Shown here piece by piece: positions 1 to 9,142 of a stretch of DNA of 64,000 nucleotides. The DNA is from Arenibacter palladensis. Lineage in GTDB: Bacteria; Bacteroidota; Bacteroidia; Flavobacteriales; Flavobacteriaceae. A program made the translations under genes and the position numbers. The notes under the pieces are model-generated. The model was not told where the DNA came from. It did no database searches and was given only the letters and a program-made list of their open reading frames with translations. The stretch is from NCBI RefSeq assembly GCF_900129275.1, contig NZ_FQUX01000002.1, positions 747,795-811,794 of the forward strand, given 5' to 3'. Position 1 is the first letter of the stretch. Each line of letters begins with the position of its first letter.

Positions 1-606
1 CGAAGCATTCAATTCGTCCTCCTTATGACTTCCCCATAAAAAAGCAGTTTGCACACCACTATTATCTTTTATCCAGGTAATATCAGATGCATTTAACCAA
101 ACCAAGTTCGATTTATCAACATTTAAAGGACGCTCACCATTATCAAAGGCTTCAGTTGTTGATTTTACCAAATACGGACCTTCTTGAATTTCTATGTAAG
201 CCAAATTAGCTTCACCTGTTGCTGCTGTAATGTGTGCTTCGCCTGCTGGTTGCACCCAGAAGGATCCCGCTGGTAACCATTGTTCTTTTGCTTTTTCATC
301 ATCATTGTGCAACAAACCTTCTATTACCACACCACGATATGTTATGTTATGGATGTGTGGTGGCGACGAAAATCCCTTTTTAAATTTTACCAAAAAACCA
401 GCTGGCCCATTTTTGGTCCGGTCCCCCCAAAGTTTTCCTGCAGCCGGACTTTTATCGCCCCGTGACGGATTTAACCAACCCCATTCTACATTGTCTGCTG
501 TTACTACTTCGTTAGTGGATTTAGCAGCATCCGTTTTTGGAGTTTCTTGTGCACTCCCCAAAAAAACTAGTGTACTTACCAGTACAAGCGAAATAATGAA
601 TTTCAT
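1..606 (-). CDS. Secreted cupin (DUF4437-like) protein, 3' end outside window
   Basis: The minus-strand frame from the ATG at 606 is open for 202 codons and runs off the window start, so the C-terminus is missing. Residues 1-19 form a signal peptide ending near GSAQ, so the protein is probably exported. A cupin metal-binding signature follows, with H84-x-H86 in a PPHIHN motif, and later a second cupin-like strand pattern ([16 protein letters not shown]). This matches DUF4437-type bicupins, whose substrates are unknown. The plus-strand frames over this stretch are antisense shadows. The family call is by recognition; no function is assigned. Confidence 0.75.
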   Translation of the reverse strand, partial: MKFIISLVLVSTLVFLGSAQETPKTDAAKSTNEVVTADNVEWGWLNPSRGDKSPAAGKLWGDRTKNGPAGFLVKFKKGFSSPPHIHNITYRGVVIEGLLHNDDEKAKEQWLPAGSFWVQPAGEAHITAATGEANLAYIEIQEGPYLVKSTTEAFDNGERPLNVDKSNLVWLNASDITWIKDNSGVQTAFLWGSHKEDELNAS

Positions 607-671
607 ATTAATGGCTTTATTTAACGATCAGGTTTCCCTGACTTATTATTTTTATATTCAACTCCTTGCAC

Positions 672-1346
672 CTAGAACCAAGTAACTATATCCTCCTTAT
701 TTCTTCTGGACTTGGCAAACTCTGGTTCTTTTTTCCTATAACCAAATGCCGCCATATACGACAACCCATATTTAGTGGTGTCCACACCAAATTTTTCTTG
801 TAATAATGCCTCCGACTTTTCCTGATGAAAGCCTTCAATAGGACAACTGTCTATACCGATCAATGCCGCTGAGGTCATCATATTTCCCAAGGCAATATAG
901 GTCTGCTTAGAGGCCCAATCGAACAACTTTTTATCATTGTCCAAATTAAAATCGCGTTCCTGGAACTCCCTATAAAATTTAGAATACATTTCTATTACAT
1001 CTTCAGGCAATTGTTTTACATCCTTCATCATGGACATAATGTAATCCGAATCCCATTTGGTCATGGGTGCCTTCATGCTCAAACCCAATACAAAGTGACT
1101 GGCAGTATCCAACTTTACAGGTGCTCCCCAAGCCACTGGCTTTAGAGCTTCCCTCAACTCTTTATCCTGTACTACAATAAAATGCCAGGGTTCAAAACCG
1201 AAAGAGCTAGGGGATAAATGAGCCGTTTCCAAAATAAAATCCATATCACTATCGGATACTTTCTTGCTAGCATCAAATTCTTTGGTTGCATGTCTAAATT
1301 GAAAGGCGTTTATGATCTCCTTTTTTGAAATGTTTGGTGTATTCAT
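672..1346 (-). CDS. Nitroreductase-family NAD(P)H-dependent FMN oxidoreductase
   Basis: This 224-residue protein has the full length of NfsB-type nitroreductases, cytosolic FMN homodimers that reduce nitroaromatics, quinones or similar electrophiles with NAD(P)H. The N-terminal RHATKEFD stretch is the usual FMN-phosphate-binding arginine motif. LSPSSFGFEPWHFIVV near residues 50-65 is the conserved core, and the C-terminal GYRKKEPEF is typical. It lies divergent to the AraC-type gene at 1513, a likely regulator. A TAACTTTG -7-like box lies 35 bp upstream. The physiological substrate cannot be told from sequence. Confidence 0.9.
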   Translation of the reverse strand: MNTPNISKKEIINAFQFRHATKEFDASKKVSDSDMDFILETAHLSPSSFGFEPWHFIVVQDKELREALKPVAWGAPVKLDTASHFVLGLSMKAPMTKWDSDYIMSMMKDVKQLPEDVIEMYSKFYREFQERDFNLDNDKKLFDWASKQTYIALGNMMTSAALIGIDSCPIEGFHQEKSEALLQEKFGVDTTKYGLSYMAAFGYRKKEPEFAKSRRNKEDIVTWF

Positions 1347-1380
1347 TTTTTTAATTTTTGTTTCCGATTAAATTATGGGA

Positions 1381-1388
1381 CAAAGTTA
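1381..1388 (-). promoter_or_regulatory. -7 box for the nitroreductase gene
   Basis: The minus strand reads TAACTTTG, matching the Bacteroidota -7 consensus TAnnTTTG, about 35 bp upstream of the ATG at 1346. No good TTG -33 element is seen at the usual distance, so the call rests on the -7 box only. The site lies in the intergenic region shared with the divergent AraC regulator. Confidence 0.45.
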
Positions 1389-1512
1389 CCTGCCCTCATT
1401 CTGTTATTTTTGGTAAAACAAGTGGGTATTTATGTACTTTTAAAGGTTAATGGTGCCTAAAAATGATTCCTTATGCTTATTTTATTTAATTTTGACCCTA
1501 AAACAGTTGAAA

Positions 1513-2397
1513 ATGCAAGTATTACAAACCTATAAACCTTTTGAAATACAAGAAATTGAATTAACGGAATGGAAACAACGACCAGTTAAAAACAATTTTT
1601 TTGAATTGGTCTTAATAAGGGAAGGAGAAGGAATACAGTGTATAAACTACAACGAATACAACTATAGCAAGGGCAGCATATTTTTGCTGCCCCCATTAAA
1701 ATGCCATTCGTTTACCATAGAAAAACCAACCAAATTTGTCTTTTTAAAGTTCTCGGATTCTTTTTTCAAAAATACCAAGGGCATGTCCATTGATAGAAAT
1801 GAATGGTTCAGGGAAGCTTCCTATATACTATCCAACTATAATCAGTTACCAGGAGATATCATTAGGAACGATTTGGATAAACGCCATATAGAAAGTCTAA
1901 TTGCCATGATTTTGCAGGAATCCAGGAATTATGGCCAGGAGTCCGTAAACCTCATTACAAGCTTAATGACCAGTATCTTGGAGATACTGATCAGGAATAT
2001 CAAAAAAACCAACTATTTTGAGGGACCACAACACAATGCAGATGATAGAATCTCGAAGATGCTCACCTATATTAACGAGAATATTGACAAAACAGAGCTG
2101 TTAAAAGTAGAAAACTTGGCAGATGTCTTTATGATGTCTACCACCTATGTAAGTGAATATTTTAAAAAACAAGTGAATATGCCCCTTCGGGAATACATCA
2201 TTAAGGCTAAGTTGAAATTAGTGGAAATCCGCTTATTGAATTCCGATTTTACACTCACCGAAATTGCCCAGGAATTGGGATTTACGGACGTTAGCCATCT
2301 GTCAAAAACTTTTAAAAAGTATGTAGGCACCTCCATTTGCGAGTTCAAGAACAACGGAGAATATAGGCTTTTAACGCGAAATGCCTGTACGGCATAA
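1513..2397 (+). CDS. AraC-family transcriptional regulator
   Basis: This is a cytosolic one-component regulator. The N-terminal ~130 residues resemble a cupin AraC ligand-binding domain, and the C-terminal ~100 residues carry the double HTH (LADVFMMSTTYVSEYFKK, then ITLTEIAQELGF-like LTEIAQELGFTDVSHLSKTFKKYVG). A start at 1450 is possible, but it adds a hydrophobic 21-residue extension absent from the family. I therefore prefer the ATG at 1513, followed by MQVLQTYKPF and giving 294 residues. The gene is divergent from the nitroreductase, which it may control. The inducer is unknown. Confidence 0.85.
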   Translation: MQVLQTYKPFEIQEIELTEWKQRPVKNNFFELVLIREGEGIQCINYNEYNYSKGSIFLLPPLKCHSFTIEKPTKFVFLKFSDSFFKNTKGMSIDRNEWFREASYILSNYNQLPGDIIRNDLDKRHIESLIAMILQESRNYGQESVNLITSLMTSILEILIRNIKKTNYFEGPQHNADDRISKMLTYINENIDKTELLKVENLADVFMMSTTYVSEYFKKQVNMPLREYIIKAKLKLVEIRLLNSDFTLTEIAQELGFTDVSHLSKTFKKYVGTSICEFKNNGEYRLLTRNACTA

Positions 2398-2441
2398 ACC
2401 TAGCACCAACTGTACTCCCATAACTTAAGGTGTACATTTTT

Positions 2442-3743
2442 TTATTGCGGATTCTTCACCTTAAGTGAACCAATGATCAAAAACAATAAAAAGACCAGCG
2501 TAACATACCCCATATAACGGTAAGAACCCAAGCCGGTAAAGCAGTAACTGAATAAGCTTGGCGCTATGGCACTACCTATGACCAAAAAGCTCATCACCTT
2601 TCCACTGATGGAACCCAAGTGTTTTCTTCCAAAGAAACTTGGCCAGGTTACTGCGTTAATGACCGCAAATAAACCTCCCATAGTACCCAGGCCGCCTACC
2701 AATAAATAAACCCCAATTGGCTGGGATAGCATTAATAATCCCAACGAAGCCAAGACTCCGGCCATCAACATTACAAACAAATATATTTTATGGTTAATAT
2801 AATCACTTAAAATGTTGCATAAAGTAGAAACGAAAATCGCTATTACGGACATTGGTAAAAAAACAGCAATGGCTTCGGACTTCGTGTAGTCCTGACTACC
2901 AAATATGGATACAATATGAAATGTAAATCCTGTAACATAAAAACTGTTGAAGGCCAGAACCAATCCGAACATCCAAAAGGCCCGGGTTTTTTTAGCTTCT
3001 TTTAGAGTAAAGTCGGTCTCAATTTCCTCAGCTTCCTGGTCAAATTCCTTCTTTTCACCACCATCCGGCAGCAAATCAAAATCCTCCGGCCTATTTCTAT
3101 ATAACTGCAAAATACAAATGCAAAAAATAAAAAGACTCAGGGCCATGATCTGCCAACTCATTGCCCATCCATGGTCGTCTATAAGCCTATTCAACAGTAT
3201 AGGGGCACTTGAAAAGCCCAGAGAGACCGTTATACTGCTTATTGAATTGATTTTACCCCTGTTTTTCTTAAACCACATCATGATCATGTTCCTTGAGGCC
3301 ATGGTCAACACCCCCTGACCACTGAACCTTATCAAAAAAAACAACAGGGTAATTAAAAGAAACGGAACCGACCAGGACTGGATATTAAAAGCCCTTTTGA
3401 TGGTTTCACTAATTTCAACGGAAACAGAAAACACCAACAAGGACGCCCCCAAAAGAAGGGTAGCAAAGAATGCCACATATCGGGCACCATAAGCATCGAA
3501 CCAAACGCCCGCCCTTGCCACCAAGGCAGAACTCAACAAGGTACCTATCATATAGGCATTACTAAACTGATTTCTTGTTAACCCCAGGGCATCCTTGACC
3601 GGGTCCGTAAAAACGGATACGCCAATGGTTTGGCCAGGAATACTTGCCAAGATGCCAATACTCCCAATAATAAGTACTACATAACCATAGAAAAAAGGAA
3701 ACCTTTGGGGATTTACCAGGGATAATTTAATTGGGTTTGGCAT
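2442..3743 (-). CDS. MFS transporter (oxalate/monocarboxylate-type)
   Basis: The 433-residue inner-membrane protein has about 12 hydrophobic segments and a hydrophilic acidic loop near residues 215-245 (DGGEKKEFDQEAEE), as in two-bundle major facilitator carriers. The start region (FFYGYVVLIIGSIGILASIPGQTIGVSVF) resembles the oxalate:formate antiporter/monocarboxylate branch. The substrate cannot be assigned. A perfect TATCTTTG box lies 19 bp upstream of the start. The gene converges with the AraC gene ending at 2397 and is divergent from the Gfo/Idh/MocA gene, which might use the transported compound; that link is inference. Confidence 0.85.
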   Translation of the reverse strand: MPNPIKLSLVNPQRFPFFYGYVVLIIGSIGILASIPGQTIGVSVFTDPVKDALGLTRNQFSNAYMIGTLLSSALVARAGVWFDAYGARYVAFFATLLLGASLLVFSVSVEISETIKRAFNIQSWSVPFLLITLLFFLIRFSGQGVLTMASRNMIMMWFKKNRGKINSISSITVSLGFSSAPILLNRLIDDHGWAMSWQIMALSLFIFCICILQLYRNRPEDFDLLPDGGEKKEFDQEAEEIETDFTLKEAKKTRAFWMFGLVLAFNSFYVTGFTFHIVSIFGSQDYTKSEAIAVFLPMSVIAIFVSTLCNILSDYINHKIYLFVMLMAGVLASLGLLMLSQPIGVYLLVGGLGTMGGLFAVINAVTWPSFFGRKHLGSISGKVMSFLVIGSAIAPSLFSYCFTGLGSYRYMGYVTLVFLLFLIIGSLKVKNPQ

Positions 3744-3761
3744 GCTTTATTTTAAAGCCGC

Positions 3762-3769
3762 CAAAGATA
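3762..3769 (-). promoter_or_regulatory. -7 box for the MFS gene
   Basis: The minus strand reads TATCTTTG, an exact TAnnTTTG match, with a predicted leader of only about 12 nt before the ATG at 3743. No TTG -33 element was confirmed. Confidence 0.45.
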
Positions 3770-3923
3770 AGGGTTTTTATAGGATATGCTTTCTAACCCA
3801 TTACATATACCAATACCTATTTTTTTTTGATGTAATATTCAGCTAGCCCATTCAATATATTAAAACATATAACCAACTGTTGGCTAGGTAAGTTCGTTTT
3901 TACTATTTTTAGAACAAACAAAT

Positions 3924-5039
3924 ATGACTACTATGGGTTCAAGAAGAGATTTTTTGGAAAAATTGAGTATTTCAGCAATAAGTTTACCAATTTTATACAG
4001 TCCAGCACAGCTGTTTGCTGCCTCCATTGAGCCTTACGAAGGACCAGTTTTAAGGGTTGCCATTATGGGGCTGGGAAGCTATGGCACAAGAGTTGCCAAA
4101 GCCATGGAATCCTGTAAGAGGGCAAAATTGGTTGGACTCATTAGTGGAACCCCTTCCAAAGTGGTAGATTGGCGAGCCAAGTATGGCATTCCCGAAAAAA
4201 ATTGTTACAACTACTCCAATTTTGATGCAATCAAAAATAATCCGGACATAGATGCCGTGTATGTCATAACCCCAAACGGACTGCATAAAGACCAAGTCAT
4301 TAGGGTTGCCAAGGCAGGCAAGCATGTCATTTGCGAGAAGCCTATGGGCATAAATGCCAAAGAAGGCCAGGAAATGGTAGATGCCTGTAAAGCGGCAAAT
4401 GTAAAATTATTGGTAGGGTATCGCATGCATTTTGAGCCTAAAACAGTGGAAGTCATAAAGATGCGCAAGAATGGGGAGTTCGGGGAACTTAAGTTCTTTC
4501 AGGGATTATCCGGATTTGTCATAGGCGATCCTACCCAATGGCGATTAAACAAAGAACTTGCAGGTGGAGGGGCCATGATGGATATTGGTATTTATTCTAT
4601 TAACGGTGCCCGCTATATGCTCGGTGAGGAACCAATTTGGGTAACGGCCCAAGAAACCAAGACCGATCCCGTTAAATTTAAGGAAGGAGTAGATGAAACC
4701 ATACAATTTCAAATGGGATTTCCAAGTGGTGCGGTAGCTTCATGCCTATCTACCTATGCCATGCGACATTTGGACCGATTTTTCCTAAGCGGGGAGAAAG
4801 GTTTTGTAGAAATGAAGCCATCAACAGGATATGGCCCAATTGAAGGCAAAACGCACAAAGGCGAATTAACACAACCACATATAACCCATCAAACCTTGCA
4901 AATGGACGGTATGGCGCAACTTATTTTTGAAGGGGTTCAACCCATTGTCCCTGTAGACGGGGAAGAAGGGCTTAAAGATTTAAAGATTATAGACGCCATT
5001 TACAAGGCAGTAAAAACAGGTAAAAAGGTTGATTTATAA
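3924..5039 (+). CDS. Tat-exported Gfo/Idh/MocA-family oxidoreductase
   Basis: The N-terminus carries a twin-arginine signal (GSRRDFLEKLSISA) followed by a hydrophobic stretch, so export of a folded cofactor-loaded enzyme is likely. The Rossmann motif is GLGSYG near residue 50, and CEKPMG near residue 140 is the classic EKP motif of glucose-fructose oxidoreductase-like dehydrogenases. The C-terminal domain contains GGGAMMDIGIYSI, typical of the family. Members oxidise sugars or inositols with NAD(P). The substrate is unknown. An alternative start is the ATG at 3933, directly before GSRRDF. Confidence 0.9.
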   Translation: MTTMGSRRDFLEKLSISAISLPILYSPAQLFAASIEPYEGPVLRVAIMGLGSYGTRVAKAMESCKRAKLVGLISGTPSKVVDWRAKYGIPEKNCYNYSNFDAIKNNPDIDAVYVITPNGLHKDQVIRVAKAGKHVICEKPMGINAKEGQEMVDACKAANVKLLVGYRMHFEPKTVEVIKMRKNGEFGELKFFQGLSGFVIGDPTQWRLNKELAGGGAMMDIGIYSINGARYMLGEEPIWVTAQETKTDPVKFKEGVDETIQFQMGFPSGAVASCLSTYAMRHLDRFFLSGEKGFVEMKPSTGYGPIEGKTHKGELTQPHITHQTLQMDGMAQLIFEGVQPIVPVDGEEGLKDLKIIDAIYKAVKTGKKVDL

Positions 5040-5104
5040 TGTTTTAGCCCATTGTATTGCGGCCAATAGTTTAAAAAAAAGTGCGCCTTATTCCAAAACT
5101 ACAA

Positions 5105-5575
5105 TTAATCTATTTCGGCAATTAGATAGACTATAACCGGAACATTCAATGGTGCTTGATAAATACCGATTGCCGACCGGGTGTGGATTCCCCTTTCCCC
5201 AAACACCTGATTCATTACATCCGAAGCGCCATCCAAAACATCCGAATGGTCCTTGAACCCCTCGGCAGCCTGTATATGGCAATCCAAACGAATAATTTTC
5301 TTTACCCTTTCCAGATCCCTAACGGCATCTATCAATTGGGAAATGGCATTAATGGCGCAAATACGTGCACATTCATAGCCTTCCTTTATATTTAGATCGC
5401 TCCCTACCCTTCCTGTGTACGCCAAAACGCCGAATTCCCCGTTTTTCCAGGGCAACTGACCGGAAGTATAAAGAATATTATTGGAAACTGTCCAAGAAAC
5501 ATAATTTCCCACCCCTTTGGGTGCCATTTTGGGAACTACAATCCCTAAACTTTGTAATTTTTCCTTAATGGTCAT
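5105..5575 (-). CDS. RidA/YjgF-family protein
   Basis: This 156-residue protein belongs to the longer YjgF/YER057c/UK114 subgroup (chorismate-mutase-like fold). Family members hydrolyse reactive enamine/imine intermediates, or act on related compounds, as trimers. GNYVSWTVSNNILYTSGQLPW near residue 30 and the C-terminal HTRSAIGIYQAPLNVPV are the family signature. The catalytic arginine expected in this segment is R138 (HTRSA), though this subgroup often differs from true RidA. It follows the oxidoreductase ending at 5588 by 12 bp on the same strand, so the two probably form an operon. Confidence 0.85.
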   Translation of the reverse strand: MTIKEKLQSLGIVVPKMAPKGVGNYVSWTVSNNILYTSGQLPWKNGEFGVLAYTGRVGSDLNIKEGYECARICAINAISQLIDAVRDLERVKKIIRLDCHIQAAEGFKDHSDVLDGASDVMNQVFGERGIHTRSAIGIYQAPLNVPVIVYLIAEID

Positions 5576-5587
5576 AAATCTAACCCT

Positions 5588-6601
5588 TTAAAATAAAATA
5601 ACGGTTTTACCAATGGTTTTACCTGACTCTTGCATTTCATGTGCTGCCTTTAAATTTTCAACAGTAAATCCGTAAAGCGTGGTAGTCAATGTAGTTTTTA
5701 GAGTACCATCATCCAACAAATGTGCCATATGGTTTAAAATTTCGTACTGTCGCTCCATGTCCTCCGTGCTGAACATGGAACGGGTGTACATAAACTCCCA
5801 TGAAAAGGTTACACTTTTGTTTTTTAACAAATTGATGTTTAAAGGAGTACTGCTTCCGGTAATGGAAACAATGTGCCCTTGGGGTTTAATGATATCCGCC
5901 GCCAATTCCCAATACCCCTCCAGGTCCACGAAATCCAATATATAATTGACCTGACTATGGCCAATCTTCTCCAATTCCTCTTTCAAATTGTAGTGATTCA
6001 CTACATGATCCGCTCCCAAATCTTTGCACCAGGTTATGGAATCTTCCCTGGAAGCCGTGGCGATAACCGTTAGGTTGCACAATTTCTTGGCCAATTGTAT
6101 GGCGATGGAGCCTACCCCGCCAGCACCCGCTATAATTAAAACCGATTTTCCTTTGTCCTTTTCAGGGTCTATCCTAATGCGGTCGAACAAGGCTTCATAA
6201 GCTGTTAAGCTAGTCAATGGCATTGCAGCGGCCTCGGGAACACTCAAGTTTGCAGGTTTGTGACCTACAATACGTTCATCTATAAGCTGATATTCAGCAT
6301 TGCTCCCACTTCTGGTAATATCACCTGCATAATACACCTGGTCTCCCACCTTAAACTTTGTAGCTTTATCACCTATGGCCTCCACGATTCCTACCGCATC
6401 CCATCCAATAATTTTTGGGGTATCCAACACCTTATCCTTTGCGGCATTTTGTCTAATTTTAAAGTCGACCGGATTGACGGAAATAGCCCATATTTTGACC
6501 AACAAATCATATCCCGATGGGGTTGGTTTGTCAGTTTCAAAGGCTATAAAACTATTCTCTTCCGTAATGGGTAATGATTGTTTAAATCCTATTGCTTTCA
6601 T
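5588..6601 (-). CDS. Zinc-independent quinone-oxidoreductase-like alcohol dehydrogenase
   Basis: This is a medium-chain dehydrogenase/reductase of the QOR/ZADH subgroup, about 337 residues from the ATG at 6601 (MKAIGFKQSL). The GroES-like N-terminal domain is followed by a Rossmann fold with AGAGGVGSIAIQLAK for NADPH. The structural zinc cysteines of true alcohol dehydrogenases are not visible, fitting a zinc-free quinone or enone reductase. A frame extension to 6631 adds MGPIKRKLII, which is not expected in the family. It probably heads an operon with the RidA-like gene, suggesting reactive-metabolite detoxification. Confidence 0.85.
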   Translation of the reverse strand: MKAIGFKQSLPITEENSFIAFETDKPTPSGYDLLVKIWAISVNPVDFKIRQNAAKDKVLDTPKIIGWDAVGIVEAIGDKATKFKVGDQVYYAGDITRSGSNAEYQLIDERIVGHKPANLSVPEAAAMPLTSLTAYEALFDRIRIDPEKDKGKSVLIIAGAGGVGSIAIQLAKKLCNLTVIATASREDSITWCKDLGADHVVNHYNLKEELEKIGHSQVNYILDFVDLEGYWELAADIIKPQGHIVSITGSSTPLNINLLKNKSVTFSWEFMYTRSMFSTEDMERQYEILNHMAHLLDDGTLKTTLTTTLYGFTVENLKAAHEMQESGKTIGKTVILF

Positions 6602-6997
6602 TATTATTAATTTTCTTTTTATTGGCCCCAAGGCTTAGTAGTACGGTACCAACTGTGCAGAACGGTCATATATTAAAAAACCTATACCTGTGCTTTTGTA
6701 CAAACAAAGCTTCTTGATTCATAAATATAATTGAATTGTTCCAAAAAAAGAGGGTTACAAAAAATTAACCCGAAATGTAGGGGCCATAGGCCTATCATTA
6801 CATTTGAATTAAAATGATTTGCCTTTAACACACCTAGAAAGGTATATAGTTTGTAAGCGGTATCAGTTTTTATCATTGAATATAATTCCTGTTCCATGAA
6901 AATTATCTGGAAAAGTATATGATTTACATGACCGTCATCAGGGTTTAAAACTAAAAACTTCTTTATATTTATAGTATCAATCAATACATTTTTCACC
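6602..6997. other. AT-rich intergenic region
   Basis: About 400 bp lies between divergent genes. A 125-codon minus-strand frame (6682-7059) crosses it but overlaps the start of the gene at 6998 and has no recognisable domain or coding character, so I regard it as chance. No clear -7 box was found. The region presumably holds the promoters of both flanking operons. Confidence 0.4.
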
Positions 6998-7213
6998 ATG
7001 AATGATTTAAGAAAAGTATTAGGCGAGATTTCACAGCTCACTGCGGATATTGAAACCAATTATCCTGAGTTATATCGTTCCTTGGATGAAAATCCTTTGA
7101 CCATTCCTGCAAAAAGTCATCCCCATGTAAACAAGGAAGATTTAAAGGAATATTTGGAGAGTTTAAAACAATTGATAAAACATCATTTAGAGACCCATAC
7201 AAAAAATGGGTAA
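6998..7213 (+). CDS. Small conserved-type hypothetical protein
   Basis: This 71-residue, mostly helical, charged protein has a central NPLTIPAKSHP loop, followed by a predicted amphipathic helix (KEDLKEYLESLKQLIKHHLETH) ending in histidine-rich turns. It has no signal peptide or membrane segment, so it should be cytosolic. It sits 20 bp before the ArsC-like gene on the same strand, so the two are probably co-transcribed. I do not recognise a characterised family. The A-rich leader and well-formed amphipathic helix support a real gene. Confidence 0.65.
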   Translation: MNDLRKVLGEISQLTADIETNYPELYRSLDENPLTIPAKSHPHVNKEDLKEYLESLKQLIKHHLETHTKNG

Positions 7214-7233
7214 GACAATTTTAAAATAAACCT

Positions 7234-7599
7234 ATGGGAGAAATAGCTACCTCGGAAAGACAGATAACACTTTATTACAGTTCCAAATCCACAAGAGCCA
7301 AGCAAACCTTGGCCTATGCCAAAGCTGAAGGATTGCCGATATTTGAAATTGATATCCTTAACGTCCCTCTAACCGGCACCCAAATTGCTGAACTGGCGGA
7401 TAGGTTAGGTATTGAAGTAAAGGATTTAGTGAACCAGGAACATCCATCCTATAAAGCCCATTTTGATCCCCACGAATTTTCTGCAGACGATTGGATAAAA
7501 ATGATTAGGCACAACCCTGAGATTATGAAGCAACCCATTGCCATCCGCGGCAAAATGACCATTTTAGTGGAAACCCCTACGGATATTATTAAAATTTAA
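7234..7599 (+). CDS. ArsC/Spx-family thioredoxin-fold protein lacking the catalytic cysteine
   Basis: The 121 residues fit the ArsC/Spx/YffB fold: an initial strand ITLYYS, a helix STRAKQTLAYAKAEG, then EIDILNVPLTGTQIAELADRLG, and the cis-proline-type MKQPIAIRGKMTILVETP region. In arsenate reductases the first loop holds the reactive cysteine (C-x5-R style). Here it reads YYSSKSTRAKQTL with serine/threonine instead, and the protein has no cysteine at all. Arsenate reduction by the usual mechanism is therefore unlikely. A regulatory, binding or repurposed role is inferred. It is co-oriented with the small gene at 6998. Confidence 0.75.
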   Translation: MGEIATSERQITLYYSSKSTRAKQTLAYAKAEGLPIFEIDILNVPLTGTQIAELADRLGIEVKDLVNQEHPSYKAHFDPHEFSADDWIKMIRHNPEIMKQPIAIRGKMTILVETPTDIIKI

Positions 7600-7749
7600 T
7601 ATTCCCCATTTATCTTTGGTTGACAGAAATTATCCTAAAATCCACTTACAACTCCAATACAGTTATTGGACATCTATAAATTTTGTAATGCTTAATTAAG
7701 AATACCGCCTAGAGCAGTCCGTGTTTTTCACAACAGTAATAAGAATAAG

Positions 7750-7822
7750 GTCTCGACTGCGCTCGACCTGACATACCTCGACTGCACTCGACCTGATAAA
7801 CCTATACTACGCTAGACCGGTC
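7750..7822. repeat. Three degenerate ~24-bp intergenic repeats (CTCGACTGCGCTCGACCTGA type)
   Basis: Units begin near 7750, 7774 and 7799, each around CTCGACTGCGCTCGACCTGA with increasing divergence; the third reads CTATACTACGCTAGACCGG. Each unit contains the partial inverted repeat TCGA-N6-TCGA. The GC content stands out from the surrounding AT-rich DNA. Short repeats of this kind are scattered between genes in many Flavobacteriaceae. The units are contiguous without spacers, so this is not a CRISPR array. The rest of the 7600-7913 gap holds nothing I can identify. Confidence 0.75.
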
Positions 7823-7913
7823 CTTTAGGGAAGCCTCTTAATTTTAACATCTTAAATAAGGTTGATTTTGCAAGTTGCCATAAATGTTCCCCCGTTCAAA
7901 TGCAGGGCAGGAA

Positions 7914-9017
7914 TTAGACCTTAATATAAATCTTCTTTTTGTCCAGCCAAAGTCCAATCAACCAACAAAACATCATAAAGGCCATGGCGAAGACGAAAGA
8001 CCCGTAATAAGGTCCGAACCAACTGAAGCCCTTTTCGTAGATATAATTGTACAAACTTTGATTTTCATCTACGCGGACAAAAAGCAAAGTAATGGCCAAA
8101 TATTCTGACAGGAGGTAAATGAAGAGGGAGTTCTTCCCAAAGACTTCGAAAAAATTAAAGTTAATTGGCTTTTTAAGAAATTCGATGGCGTAAATCAGAA
8201 TGGAAAGTGCCATGATATCGAGACCGATGGTAAGGATAACAAACGAACTGGTCCATAACTTCTTGTTAAACGGGAAACTTAAATCCCAAAAATAGGCAAC
8301 GGCCAATAATCCCGTAGCTATCATTAACATTTTGGCCAATTTTTCATAGCTAATACCCCCTTGAATAACAAACTTTCCTACGAGATACCCTGCTATCACA
8401 TTACAGATGGCCGGTAACGTACTTAACAGCCCCTCTGGATCGAAAGGAATTCCATCACCACCGTAAAGGTGACTATCACCAAGAATTAACCTATCTAGAG
8501 TTCTTACCAGGTTTCCTTCCAAGGTATAGTCGCCAAAAGCACTGAGCAACCCCCAATAGCCAAGTAGGATAATTGCAGATGCGATGATGAGCTGGCGGTT
8601 GGTAAGAAAATAAATCATGGTTGCTCCAATAAAATAACAAATTGCTATTCGCTGTAGCACACCCAATATCCGGGTTTCACTAAATGGAACCAATGCCAGA
8701 TCCCCGGAGTCTGTCCATGATACAAAAGGAAACCAATACATTAGATATCCCAATAAAAAGATTATTAAGGTCCTTTTTATAATCTTCTGAAAAACTTCAG
8801 AAAGGGGTTTATCGGCCCATCTGGTCTTAACGAAAGCAAAAGCATTTCCTACCGCAAAAAGAAAGGAAGGAAAAACCAAGTCGGTCGGAGTAAAACCATG
8901 CCAATTGGCATGCAACAATGGAGAAAAGGTAAAGTTCCAATCTCCTGGTGTATTAACGATTATCATTAAGCAAATAGTCCATCCGCGGAAGACGTCGAGG
9001 GCCTTAAATCTTTTCAT
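7914..9017 (-). CDS. HGSNAT-like (DUF5009) membrane acyltransferase
   Basis: This is a polytopic inner-membrane protein of 367 residues with about 10 hydrophobic segments. The opening RFKALDVFRGWTICLMIIVNTPG and HGFTPTDLVFPSFLFAVGNA blocks are hallmarks of the heparan-alpha-glucosaminide N-acetyltransferase-like/DUF5009 family (NagX in proteobacteria). Family members are thought to acetylate amino sugars across the membrane. The conserved aspartates in LDVFRG and TDLVFP are present. It has no sugar-utilisation partner in the vicinity, so the substrate remains open. Confidence 0.85.
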   Translation of the reverse strand: MKRFKALDVFRGWTICLMIIVNTPGDWNFTFSPLLHANWHGFTPTDLVFPSFLFAVGNAFAFVKTRWADKPLSEVFQKIIKRTLIIFLLGYLMYWFPFVSWTDSGDLALVPFSETRILGVLQRIAICYFIGATMIYFLTNRQLIIASAIILLGYWGLLSAFGDYTLEGNLVRTLDRLILGDSHLYGGDGIPFDPEGLLSTLPAICNVIAGYLVGKFVIQGGISYEKLAKMLMIATGLLAVAYFWDLSFPFNKKLWTSSFVILTIGLDIMALSILIYAIEFLKKPINFNFFEVFGKNSLFIYLLSEYLAITLLFVRVDENQSLYNYIYEKGFSWFGPYYGSFVFAMAFMMFCWLIGLWLDKKKIYIKV

Positions 9018-9142
9018 GAGGAATTACATATTATTTACCCCCTAAGTTAATCAGTACAATTGTTCTACCAAATTAATTGCTGCCTTTCATTGAATTTTAC
9101 TAAATCCTTGATATACGACGGTTAACATTGCAATGTATTGAT

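Noticed and set aside
230-685. 151-codon plus-strand frame at the window start
   Set aside because: Antisense to an intact secreted cupin gene on the minus strand, which has a signal peptide and cupin motif.
6682-7059. 125-codon minus-strand frame
   Set aside because: Overlaps the start of the gene at 6998, has no recognisable domain and looks like AT-rich chance sequence.
7750-7822. Possible CRISPR array
   Set aside because: Units are contiguous, degenerate and without spacers; no cas genes nearby.
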